This document shows, piece after piece, positions 53,441 through 64,000 of a stretch of DNA of 64,000 nucleotides. The stretch is from Odontesthes bonariensis (taxonomy: Eukaryota; Chordata; Actinopteri; Atheriniformes; Atherinopsidae), in the NCBI RefSeq assembly GCF_027942865.1, contig NC_134526.1:1689001-1753000 (forward strand), in the 5' to 3' direction. The first letter of the stretch is position 1. Each line of letters starts with the position of its first letter. The notes under the pieces are model-generated. The model did no database searches and was not told where the DNA came from. It saw only the letters and a list, made by a program, of their open reading frames with translations. A program made the position numbers and the translations under genes.

Positions 53441-54130
53441 CTGGAGCATGAGTACAGCGAGTCTTGTGGCTCCAGTTACTCAGTCTGTCTCCTGCCAACC
53501 ATACCTTTACACAATCCGGTGTAGCTTCAGCTACCCTGTATGGTCCCGTTCACAGAGGAGAGGACCAGTCACGTTTGTTGACTTTCCTTAGGACCCAGTT
53601 TCCTACTTCACCAGGTGAAGTATGGCGCTCCTGTTCCTTAGTGAGTATTTCTGTAACCTGCTGAGATATACTCATCACCGTGTTATTCAGTTGTTTCACA
53701 TATTTACATGAGTTTTCATACTGCTGTAGAACAGGGGGTGAGCCTGTTGGTGCAGTAGTAAATGGACAGAGTCTTTTCTCCCTGCCCAGGCCTCATGTGG
53801 GACAACCTGACAACATTCATGGTGGCATCTGGAGTAAATCTCAGGTTAAATAACTTCATAGGGAGAGCTTCAGCCCAAGTTAACTGTGTCTGCACAGAGT
53901 TTGTTGGGCCTTTTTGATGGTTCTTATTTGCTCTTTCCACTCGTCCTTGTGAAGCTGGTGATAGACTTCACCGAGCTTATGTCCAGTTCCAAACATCTGT
54001 TCCACTTCTCTTAGTTCTTCATAAGAGAAGTGAGCACCATTGTCTGATCTTATCACTTCTGGTACCCCACATATAGGAATAATTTCTCTTGTAAGCCATT
54101 TAATGACTTATTTCTCTTTTTCACTGCTTG
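53440..54130 (-). pseudogene. pol: Second retroviral integrase remnant
   Basis: On the minus strand 54110-53440 encodes WLTREIIPICGVPEVIRSDN with GAH (second catalytic D), a region ERANKNHQ (around the catalytic E), TWAEALPMKLFNLRF, and further on NWVLRKVNKRDWSSPL and GPYRVAEATPD (GPY/F-type end). Several stops and shifts are present. The residues differ from the 28720-30010 integrase, so this is another retroviral lineage. No LTR or env was recognised nearby. Confidence 0.7.
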
Positions 54131-55360
54131 CCTTTCAGATGGAGCAGCTGCTGCTTGAGTTGATGGAGGTGTTTAACAGGGCGCCGGCTGAGCTCACTAA
54201 AACTTTTCTTATAAACGGATTAATCTTCCTTTTCCAATCAGAGCGGCTCAGACCTCTAATTATTTAAAATGTTCTAAAATTCACTCCTCTTTCTCAGTTT
54301 GTTAATCTGGTTGTGTGGCATCTCTTTAACTGTAAACAGCATTTTATTTCTATTTCACTCATTCTATCCAATGTTATTCTGTTTAATTCAACTAATATTT
54401 ATCTGCAGGGTTAGAAACTGATAATCATGATGATATATTGTTTCACTTGTACGGCTCTCTGGTCACTGTGGCTGTTTTTAAATGCGCCATAAAAACAAAC
54501 CTTGACTTGTCTTGTTATGACTCAGTCTCCCTGCAGCTGTCTTTTTGTTAATATCCTAATAAACCAACTCATTTAAACCTCTCTATAAAGCACTTTGCTG
54601 CTTTGTTAAGAGGGCCTATTCATTATTTCATAGATCTGCTGCAGTTAAATAGTTAAATGATTTAGTTAAATAGTAAAATGGTTTAATGAGATCAAATCTA
54701 AATATTGATGATAACTATTAACTCAGAATTGGTGAAAAGAGGCAGAGGAGAAATATTTAGAGCAGCTAAATTTTTAAAGTCAACTTAATATGATCTCTAA
54801 AACAATAAAGGCTAACATTTACTGCTTTAAGATGATAACACACTGTTTGCAGGTTAAAATAAATAGATGAATTATTAATAATTGCTCTCGTACAAAACTA
54901 AACTTCCATTATCATTGTAAACTCATCAACTAAATAACTATATGGAACTCTGGTACTCTTAAAGTACAGACCAGTGATCACTCAGAGTCTGTAGATAAAC
55001 AGGGTGAGAGCATTTATGACAAAGAGAACAACTAATAATATTAAATTGGGAACATTATGGCTGAAAAAGCGTTTGGAGCTTTTAATCTCTGTGATTCATT
55101 ATTTACTGTGATGCTGCTCAGCTGATCTTTAGTTAGAAACTTTGCTCTCAGGCCAAGCCTCCAACTCTGTTGATCTTTTCTTTTTCTCTTATGTAAGTCT
55201 CGTATTAGTGACTTCAAAGTTGATGCTGAATAAATATAATTAATTCCTTTCAATGAATTTTGGGATCAAATCCACAAAATGTCTTCAAAAAGATATTTTC
55301 TGTCTAATCTTCTAAGCTTATCTAACCCTTTGTCCTCTCTGTCAGGCCCACAGTTATCAT
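54131..55360. other. AT-rich sequence, nothing recognised
   Basis: Short frames only, for example 54040-54267 (+) and 55041-55253 (-), neither with a known motif. TTTAAATGCGCCATAAAAAC near 54480-54500 may be a worn LINE tail. Confidence 0.4.
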
Positions 55361-55585
55361 GGAAAATATGTTTAAACAAGGACATGAACCTTTTTTATTT
55401 CTCTTTTTTCTAAATTCATTTAAATTATTTTATTTGTTTCTCTTTATATTATTTTATGTATTTTTAATGCTTCTTACACTCCCTGCTGCAATGCTTTTAT
55501 TTTATGTGAAGCACTTTGAATTGTTTGTACATGAAATGTGCTATATAAATAAATTTGATTTGATTTTTGATTTTGATAAATTCTC
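55361..55585 (+). mobile_element. L2-type LINE 3' tail
   Basis: CTTACACTCCCTGCTGCAAT, GAAGCACTTTG and GTGCTATATAAATAAATTTG followed by (ATTTG)n are the complement of the tail at 6055-6160. Same family, different copy, opposite strand. The coding part is missing. Confidence 0.65.
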
Positions 55586-57530
55586 CGATCATCAATTCCC
55601 CATAAACTTTTGCTCGCTTATGTTTAGGTTAGGCTCAAGCTCATGCTGATGCTATCTTGATATTATGCCAAATATGCTTATGACCAGGCTAGGCTACTGC
55701 TGGTTTTAATGTTGATGTTAAACTATGTTAGCTTAAGAGGCTTCTGCTCTTAGGTTGGGTTAAAAAATGCTAATTTAATGCTAGGCTAATTTAGCTTGTT
55801 GCCATTGTGATTGCTAGTTTGGAGTTAAATTGATATTAGTTTTATTGCTAATACTAATAAATGCTAATTTAGAGCTAGGTTAATGCTCAACCTGTTTTGA
55901 TGTGACTCAAGCTAAGGGTGTTGCCCTAACTTTTGCCCTAACCAGATGCTTCCAATCGGATCTATTCACAATGACCTTTCACCAATCCAAATGAGACAAT
56001 AATGCACGTCACAGCTCCATACCATTTTTAATAACCACTAATGTACCCGTCATAGGAGGTGTAGTGTTGGTTATCACTTCTGAAGCAGTCGGTGTAGTTT
56101 GGGAACATCTGTTTTTGGTGAGCATCCAATATCATTCGTGCCTCGGCATAAGAAGGAGGCAGCGTTGTCTGTAGGATGTGTCCCTGGAGAAGATAACGTC
56201 TTGATTGGGCTTTGGTGTGGTAATTGTGCAGAGGACTGTGCCTGAATAGAGAATTTAAATTCACCTAAAAAACACTGACGAGGAATATTGATGCTTTTTT
56301 CTCTTCCCTCTCTGCCCTCATTTTTTGCAATAAGCCTGCTCCTGTAGCTGTGTTGCTGCTTGATTCTTACTCCCTATCCCTTGTTTGCAAAACATACTGA
56401 ACTCACTCAGCTTCGGTGGAGCACATTCACACCCTCCAAACATTCCTTTATTCTGCATTTCTCTCGTCCAATCTACAAATCTATCTGTCCCTCGTTTTTC
56501 TTCTTCCCTCGGGACCTTTTTCTGCCATCTAGTCAAGGTGTCAAATAATACCGACCCCAATGAGCCGGGTTTACATTTTTTCTACTCATCGATCATTTTT
56601 TGTGACATATTTAGTTACGTGTTAGTCAGAATAGCGCAGTGCCCGAGTGGGGACCCGATCAAGAAGCTTCTACAGAGCCTAATACCCTGTGCGCTTGACC
56701 GCTGGGGGTTCTCCCAGTCTATCCACTCATTTTAATTCATTTATGTAACACCCTTACTAAACTTCCCCTTTTTTCTATTCCAATGCCCCCCTTTGTACAG
56801 AACCACTTGAGATTGTGTAATATCGCAGTATAATATCAATCAAGTGGCGAACCACCCCACATTTTCAGGAAAAATAACAAACTTAGCCCTGTGTCCTTAT
56901 GCAGAATTCAACACCTGTTCTAAATATCTAATAGTCTTACCACCAAATGTGGAAAACATTACAGCCTGTTCGCATGCGGATAAACACTATCTAATAGTCT
57001 TACCGCGGAACGCGGACAAAATTAATTTTATCCCGCTTCGTCATCTTAAAGTCTTGGACATACTTTGCGTTTGTATGAGCAGAGTGTAAAAGTATAAACT
57101 AGGAACATAGATTATTTAGTAAACTACAGAATATGAATACATAAAGTCAAAGAATAAAGCCACTTTATAACATTAGAAACCAAATAAATACAATCCACTA
57201 TAATCCAGATCAGTCCATGCTATTATAACTGTATTCATATAATACCAATTCATAAAAAGGTACCGCACTGAAAAAAAAAAATAATAATAATTCGACAGAT
57301 TGCAGCAAGTTCTTAGGTACAAACAGACTGCATCATGGGAGATCTCCCGTAGTTGATCCCCTATCCCACAGGTCGAGGCCCACTAGTGGCCTGGCAAACT
57401 TCCGTTGTGTTTTGAGTGAACTTGCAGCGTTTCTTGCATGTGTTTTGAAGTTTGCGTCGCGTGTGCTCTGGTCGTTTTTGTGATTGCCACATTTTTCTCT
57501 TGCAGTGTTTTACTGTTGGATTTGTTTTGG
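55586..57530. other. Unassigned sequence with a degenerate GCTAATTTA-rich tract
   Basis: 55660-55900 is a loose repeat of GCTAATTTAG/GCTAGGCTA type. A 78-codon minus frame at 56028-56264 and frames at 56318-56735 have no recognised domain. TAATAGTCTTACC recurs at about 56928 and 56992 with CGGAACGCGG-like text beside it. No gene is supported. Confidence 0.4.
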
Positions 57531-57539
57531 GGTTTGCAG

Positions 57540-57895
57540 GTGTCGGCCACCGTAGGATCTGGAGGTGTCGTCGGGGAGAGGAGGGCGTCTGCTTTGGGAA
57601 CCTGAGGGTTACATCTCTGCTGTTTGCAGATGATGTGGTTCTGTTGGCTTCTTCAAGCCATGAGCTTCAGCTGCTCTGGAGCGGTTCACAGCTGAGTGTG
57701 AAGCAGCCGGGATGAAGGTCAGCTCTCCCAGATCTGAGGCCACGGTTCTGAACCAGAAGAAGGTGGAGCGCTCCCTCCGGGTCGGGGGTGAGTCTCTGCC
57801 TCAGGGGGAGGAGTTTCAGTATCTCTGGATCTTGTTCTCTGGATGGAAAAACTCTAAAATCATTGAAAAAATGTTTTATAGACACCAAAACAAAT
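57540..57895 (+). pseudogene. LINE RT fragment downstream of gene C (duplicate of 21640 copy)
   Basis: Encodes VCFGNLRVTSLLFADDVVLL and, after a frame change, RVGGESLPQGEEFQYLWILF on the + strand. It is a shorter copy of the fragment downstream of gene A and is nearly identical to it. It marks the outer edge of homology between the A and C units. Confidence 0.7.
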
Positions 57896-57939
57896 GTAAT
57901 ATAAAACAGAAAATAACAGCAGAATGATTTTTGAAAATA

Positions 57940-57945
57940 TTTATT
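57940..57945 (-). promoter_or_regulatory. Poly(A) signal of gene C
   Basis: AATAAA on the minus strand, about 600 bp after the stop, matching 17826-17831 in gene A. Confidence 0.6.
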
Positions 57946-58545
57946 GAGGTTTTTTAAACGTCTACTTTTTTAAACCGAAGTCGAACATTTAGAGAGACAG
58001 AACTAAAGAAATGAACATTGAGCTGGAAAAAGAGCCAAAAGGTCAAATGTCTGAGATGCTAAATCAATAATTCAGTCTATAATGGCACATCATCAGGATG
58101 AACCCCGGCTGCTCACCAGACTTCTGCTCATTGCAGCAGAATCAGTGAAGATCTGTCAGCAGGTTGGAATCCATCTGGGCTGATGCAGCTCAGTGATTCC
58201 TCTCTGATGTCACAGTTTGTCACATGTGCAGCAAACTAACTGCAGCTGATATCAGCTGAATGGGCTCAGCTGAAGTGAGCTGCAGAGAAACACAACCTGC
58301 TGATACTCAGTGTGAAGCTCTGAGTGGAAACACACAGAAAAACAACATCCTGGAAGAATGGCAGCTTCCATCTTTAAAGGACCGGAAGAGGAAGAAGTTT
58401 CCAAGGAATCATTCAGAAGAGTTTCAAACAGAAACTGACTGAGTCCATGAATCTGAAAAGGTGTTTCTGAGTGAAAGAGACAGACATGAACAGACTGAAC
58501 TATCTGTTCAGCAGGGATTCTCTGACAGGAGGACACTCTGTATAC

Positions 58546-59174
58546 TCAGCACAGAGACAACCAGGAACCATGTGACCAGAACCCAAACCCAGGATGCAGA
58601 GGTTCTTCAGTGAATGTGGTGCTGAAGGTGTGGAGGTGGATCAGTGTGTCAGAGGAGACTCTGTAGAAGGACAGAGTGCCAGCAGGACGGTCCACATACA
58701 CTGCTGCTCTGTTACAGACAGAGGAGGAGGAGGAGGAGGAGGAGGAGGAGGAGGAGGAGGAGGAGGAGGAGGAGGAGGAGGAGGAGGAGGAGGAGGAGGA
58801 GGAGGAGGAGGAGGAGGAGGAGGAGGGGGAGGAGATGTCCGTTTCTCTGTTATTGTGCCTGACAGAGTAACCAAACTGATCAGAGCAGCTCAGACTCCAG
58901 GACTGATAGTTCCATCCAAACACACAGTCTCTGTCTCCTCCTTTCCTGCTGATTTCTCTGTAACTCACTGATATAGAAACTCTTCCTCTCCACTCGACCT
59001 CCCAGTAACAGCGACCAGTCAGAACATTTCTACACAGCAGCTGAGGCCAGACATCAAACCTGTCTGGATGATCAGGATATGACTGATCCTCCATACGTGT
59101 CACCTTCCTGTTGTTGTCAGACAGTTTCAGTCTCCTGTTCACTGTGTTTGTGTTGATTGTGAGTTGACAGGAAT
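58546..59174 (-). CDS. nlrc3-like: Gene C B30.2/SPRY exon with about 35 serines
   Basis: A 629-bp terminal exon, in frame. The GGA run on the + strand at about 58723-58828, with one GGGGGA variant, encodes about 35 serines and one proline. It is the longest of the three. The PRY-SPRY core motifs remain ([29 protein letters not shown]). The frame is kept because the expansion is in whole codons. Confidence 0.9.
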
Positions 59175-62100
59175 CTGATGGAGAGAACAAACACAGTCCA
59201 GCTGCAGTTATTGATCCATCATCTGTTCACTTTGATCAATGAGTGATGTGACAGTGTGAAGATGGCTGGATGTCATGAATCAGATGAAGAACACACTCAC
59301 ACTTCCTCAGCCCTGGTGTCAGCCATCGTTCTCCAGCAGGCTCCACCCTGAAAGGAGGAGGGGGGTCAGAGCAGCACCGTCTCTTTCAGCATCAAACATG
59401 GACATTACATGGCTCTCACACACACATTGTTCTACACTGAGAGAGATGCTGACTGCTCATGAGGACTTCACACAGCCCCACTTCAGAAACACAGAAATGT
59501 CCCTTTAACTGGATGAATAAAGTCACTGAATCTGCTGAATATGTTTCCTTACAGGCTGTGCATTAACCAGCAGATGGTTGCTGGTATGTATGTTTTCTTT
59601 GGGGCCCATTTATCTGAGGAATGACACGATAAACCTCCATCATTCTGACAGATCCACGCTGTTTTAAGGGGACACCGGCTAATGCTGGCAGACATTTCCT
59701 CCTCCTCCTCACAGAGGTTTGCTCCTCCCTCGCTGCTCGGCATCACTTCTAACCAGCTCATGAGCCGGTTAGAAGGGAAATGATTAAAGCAGCAGAGCTC
59801 TCCATACCTGAGAGTGTCCAGCCTCCACTGTGGATCCTCCAGTCCAGCTGAGAGCTGCTTCACTGCTGAGTCTCCTGGATGGTTGTAGCTCAGGTCCAGC
59901 TCTCTCAGATGGGAGGGGTTGGAGGTCAGAGCTGAGACCAGAGAAGCACAGCCTTCCTCTGTGATCAGACAGCCTGACAGGCTGCAGGAAACAACACAAA
60001 TGGCAGAAACTGAGAGAAAAGACTCCAACAGCAGACAGCATCCTGAACAGGTCAGCTGTTCATCCATGACTGTAAAGCAGAATTAAAATGATCAGCAGCT
60101 GAACAGTTGAATGAATCCTGACCTGAGAGCTTCCAGGTCACAGTTTGGACTCTGCAGTCCAACAGACAGCTGCTTCAGCCCTGAATCCTGCAGGTTGTTG
60201 TTACTCAGGTCCAGTTCTGTCAGGCTGGAGGACTGGGAGCTGAGAGCTGAGGACAGAGCTGCACAGCTTCTCTCTGAGAGGTTACAGCCGCTCAGTCTGA
60301 GGAGGGAATAACAGGAAGAGAAGTAAGTTATGTAGTTATTCATTATTCAAGTTAAAGATGGTTGAATTAATAAATAATGATTACAATTATCCCAATTATT
60401 GGGTGCCAATGCCAAAGGCATTAGACACATAAATTACTCTTGTGTATAGTTAATATTATTTTCCCGTTTCCACCCTATATTGTTACGGCTAACTAGTCTG
60501 GCACCGATGGTCCGACCGGCATAAAAAGCACACCGCTGCACAACGACCTCAATCGGTGTGCTATTACGTTTGGCTCTCATTAGTCGAAAGGAATTCCGGC
60601 AAAATGGAAAAACTGGGAAAATTGTGGATGGGAAAATGCATTGAAAATTCTAAACCTATCCTATTTTAGAGGCCTTATAACTCAGCCATACAGCATCGCA
60701 CAGACCTCATTCAAAGTTTATATGTGACAGGAGACTCTCAGCTTTAACTGAACTAAAGGGTTTGTTGATAGGGCGGGCAGTAGATTGGCACCCATCAAAA
60801 TTTCTTCAGAAATGTTCTAGTTATATATTATAAAGTGTTGCCACATTCTCTCAGCGTGTTTCTTTCCTCTTGATGTAAACTGATCTGATGGAACTGTTTG
60901 CTGTGAATCTGTGTTATCTACAAACTGAAATTATCTGAGAAATAACTCAGTTATTTTCTCTCCTTTTAACAAGTAAACAGAGCATTTAAAACATATTTAT
61001 CTCTGGACTCACACAGCTTTGTTGGAGGCTTTGACCACTGGCAGCAGCCTCAGAAGAACCTCCTCTGAAGCAGAGTATTTCTTCAGCTCAAACACATCCA
61101 GATGTTTTCCTGATGACAGTAAGATGAAGACCAGAGCTGACCACTGAGCAGGAGACAGTTTATCTGTGGAGAGACTTCCTGAACTCAGGGCCTGTTGGAT
61201 CTGCTCCACCAGAGAACGATCATTCAGTTCATTCAGACAGTGGAACAGATTGATGCTTCTCTCTGCAGACAGATTCTCACTGATGTTCTCCTTGATGTAA
61301 CGGACTGTTTCCTGATTGGTCTGTGAGCTACTTCCTGTCTGTGTCAGCAGGCCTCGTAGGAGCCTCTGATTGGTCTGCAGGGAAAGACCCAGGAGGAAGC
61401 GGAGGAACAGGTCCAGGTGTCCGTTTGGACTCTTTAAGGCCTTGTCCACAGCACTCTGATGGAAGAGTCGAAGAGAATCTGCAGATTGATCTTCTGTTGT
61501 TTCAGATGTCTGGGAGGGTGTTTGTTGTTCTTTCTGCTGCTTGACTCCAGATCTAAAACCGAACATAGAACTAAAAAACGTCAAAGAAAAAGATCCTTGT
61601 GCACTTATTTCTGTTTTACTTTCAGACTTCTGAGACTTTTGTTGTTCCTCCATCAGGTTGAGTCCAGAGTTGATGAAGGTCAGATGCACATGAAGAGCAG
61701 CCAGAAACTCCTGAACACTCAGATGGATGAAGCAGAACACCTTCTCCTGGTACAGCCCTCTCTCCTCTCTAAAGATCTGTGTGAACACTCCTGAGTACAC
61801 TGAGGCTGCTGAGATATCGATGCCACACTCTGTCAGGTCTGATTCATAGAAGATCAGGTTTCCTTTCTGCAGCTGCTCAAAAGCCAGTTTTCCCAGAGAC
61901 TCAATCATCTTCCTGCTCTCTGGACTCCAGTGTGGATCTGTCGCAGCTCCTCCATCATACTTGAGCTTCTTCACTTTGGCCTGAACCACCAGGAAGTGGA
62001 TGTACATCTCAGTCAGGGTGCTGGGCAGCTCTGCTCCCTCTCTGGTGTCCAACACATCCTCCAGAACTGTAGCAGTGATCCAGCAGAAGACCGGGATGTG

Positions 62101-63535
62101 GCACATGATGTGGAGGCTTCGGGATGTCTGGATGTGGGAGATGATCCTGCTGGCCTGCTCTGAATCTCTGAATCTCTTCCTGAAGTACTCCTCCTTCTGT
62201 GGGTCAGTGAACCCTCTGACCTCTGTCACCATGCCGACACAGCCAGCAGGGATCTGATTGGCTGCTGCAGGTCGTGTGGTTATCCAGAGGCGAGCAGAGG
62301 GAAGCAGCTTCCCCCTGATGAGGTTTGTCAGCAGCACATCCACTGAGGTGGGCTCTGTAGCATCAGTCAGGGGCTCCTTGCTGTGGAAGTCCAGAGGAAG
62401 TCGACACTCATCCAGACCGTCAAAGATGAACACAACCTGGAACTGTTCAAAGCTGCAGATTCCTGCTGCTTTGGTCTCAGTAAAGAAGTGATGAACAAGC
62501 TCCACCAAGCTGAACTTTCTCTCTCTCAGCACATTCAGCTCTCTGAAAGTGAATGGAAACATGAAGTGGATGTCCTGGTTGGCTTTGCCTTCAGCCCAGT
62601 CCAGAGTGAACTTCTGTGTTAAGACTGTTTTCCCAATGCCAGCCACTCCCTTTGTCAGCACTGTTCTGATTGGTTCATCTCTTCCAGGTGGGCCTTTAAA
62701 GATGTCTTCTTGTCTGATGGATGTTTCTGCTCTGCCTGCTTTCCAGGATGCTGCTTCAATCTGTCTGACCTCATGTTCATCATTGACCTCTCCGCTCCCT
62801 CCCTCTGTGATGTAGAGCTCTGTGTAGATCTGATTCAGAAGGGTTGGCTTTCCTGCTTTAGGAATCCCCTCAAACACACACTGGAACTTCTTCTTCAGAG
62901 CACATTTAACTTTACGTCCACAAACTGCAGCAAAAAGTTCTGAATGAAGACAAGAAATAACATCAGTAAACAGACATTTCAACCCTGTACAGAATGAGTA
63001 TCTGAACATCTGCTGTTCTGTGTGCTGAGACATCAGTAAATGTGTCATTTATCCAGCAGGTTAAACCTTTAGAGAAATCCTCTTACCGCTCTGCAGACGG
63101 TCAGCCAGCTCCTGCTGCTTCATTCTCCTCAGGAAGTGAACTGTGATCTTCACTAATGCCTCTCTGCTGCTCCTCTGCTCTTCATCCTCACCCTCCCTCT
63201 GACTCTCTAAGCATTCTGGGTAATCTGGACTCAGAGCCTTCTGCATCTTCTTCAGCTCCTCCTTCACAAAAGTGAGCATGTTGTCCTCCAGCAGCTGGAA
63301 CAGAAAACTATATGAATGAGCCGATCAGACTGAAACCATGGAGCCAAACATCAGATCCATGTTGGACACACTGACAACCCGCTGGTCTACAGAGTGCAGC
63401 ATGGAGATGACTGTGAGCAGAACAGATGGGAAAGTAGTTGTTGCACATGTACAGACCATAAATATGGAGTCCAGCTGTGTTTGATGCTGCTGGGCAGACG
63501 GACCACTGGGACCCTCTGAGCTCTGCTGGTCCACT
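58546..63535 (-). CDS. nlrc3-like: Gene C: NLRC3-like receptor, 5' end outside window
   Basis: Coding exons in order: 63535-63457, 63294-63087, 62939-61013, 60296-60123, 59981-59808, 59347-59301 and 59174-58546 (stop). All are AG/GT bounded and in phase (about 1079 codons); N-terminal modules and the start lie beyond 64000. It has the same architecture as A and [13 protein letters not shown] exon, linker, FISNA-NACHT, two 174-bp LRR exons, a linker and B30.2. Differences: four extra residues (FAAV) at the start of the FISNA exon, a B-like linker segment, donor GTGAGT retained after NACHT, about 35 serines in the B30.2 exon, and VCN in place of VGN beside them. Cytosolic immune receptor by family. 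Confidence 0.88.
60390..60820 (+). mobile_element. Helitron-like element in gene C intron (431 bp, internally deleted)
   Basis: It starts A|TCCCAATTATTGGGTGCCAA and ends with the hairpin and GTTCTAG|T. Both ends match the A and B copies, but about 1 kb of interior is missing. Same intron and position, so it descends from one ancestral insertion. Confidence 0.65.
61013..62939 (-). CDS. nlrc3-like: Gene C FISNA-NACHT exon
   Basis: 1927 bp with [31 protein letters not shown] and [15 protein letters not shown]. The exon start carries 12 bp more than A and B (TTTTTGCTGCAG inside), which itself ends in a usable AG. Two tandem acceptors 12 bp apart are therefore possible, including or skipping four residues. 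The linker holds [16 protein letters not shown] and a segment unlike gene B ([20 protein letters not shown]). Confidence 0.92.
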
Positions 63536-64000
63536 CTGTGGAGGAATCATGAAGAATGAGCTCACATTGTGTCTGTCCACACAGAGAGCAACACAAGCTG
63601 AAGGTCCATGAAGGGATGTGTGGATGTGAGCAGTGAACGCAGCCATAAAGCAGCTGATTAACTCTGAAGCTGCACATCATCAGCATCTGTGTTCCAGAAG
63701 ATAAGAGCTCAGTGTGTTTCTAACAGTGGGAGGAAGCTGATGTCAGATGAAGCAGTGTGAGGAGGAAGGGATACAGAACTGTGTGAGCAGACAAAAGATT
63801 TGTTTCTTTGTGAGGACTCCAGCTGACGTGTTGGTTGGATCGTAGCTGTAGTTTCTAAAATACAACAAAAACTTCAATCTGGAATTAGTTCATTGGTTTC
63901 CAAACTTATTGAACAGAAACGAGTCCAAAGAAATGATTTCAGAGTCTTCACTGACCAACTTCTTTGTGTTTAGAAAACAGAACCAAATGTAGAACCTGAT

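Noticed and set aside
58594..58971. Poly-Gly/Arg/Glu/Pro frames opposite the gene C B30.2 exon
   Set aside because: Antisense and shifted readings of the serine-codon run; the exon reading on the minus strand is the supported one.

Overview
The window is vertebrate nuclear DNA, almost certainly from a ray-finned (probably percomorph) teleost. Spliced multi-exon genes, FISNA-NACHT-LRR-B30.2 proteins of the fish-specific NLRC3-like (NLR-C) expansion, and a dense load of fish-type LINE, Helitron, hAT-like, Penelope and endogenous retroviral sequence all point that way. No bacterial-style operons, rRNA or tRNA genes were recognised. Clade and species are inference. || The backbone is three paralogous NLRC3-like genes. 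Gene A (+) enters from the left edge and ends at 17224. Gene B (-) is complete, with coding exons from 41715 down to 34470 and a probable 5' UTR exon near 44263. Gene C (-) ends at 58546 and runs off the right edge. A and B are convergent; B and C are head to tail. In all three the inferred exons keep phase from the N-terminal modules through FISNA-NACHT, two 174-bp LRR exons and a 47-bp linker to B30.2/SPRY, with no internal stop. They are predicted cytosolic pattern-recognition or regulatory receptors of innate immunity. || Between the genes lies nested repeat DNA. Gene A introns carry three minisatellites (35 bp, 15-16 bp G-rich, 21 bp) and a truncated LINE flanked by a 26-bp target duplication. 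An intact 1074-codon L2-type LINE sits just beyond the poly(A) signal of gene A. At 24.1-33.2 kb is a defective gamma/epsilon-like endogenous retrovirus with two LTRs and remnants of gag, protease, integrase and env. Most or all of RT is missing, and a LINE tail, an LTR-like element, an hAT-like element and a Penelope fragment have inserted into it. Its gag leader also holds a 0.6-kb block derived from the B30.2 exon of the neighbouring NLR genes, flanked by 200-bp direct copies of the leader. From 42 to 57 kb come Helitron-like copies, a GC-rich repeat, an insulin-receptor exon fragment, PIF/Harbinger-like and LINE fragments, and a second retroviral integrase remnant. || Because the three NLR units are recent duplicates, each often serves as the empty site for insertions in another. 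Insertion order can therefore be read directly. The most striking coding differences between paralogues are serine-codon (TCC) expansions in the B30.2 exon (4, 23 and about 35 serines), N-terminal module number, and linker changes after NACHT.
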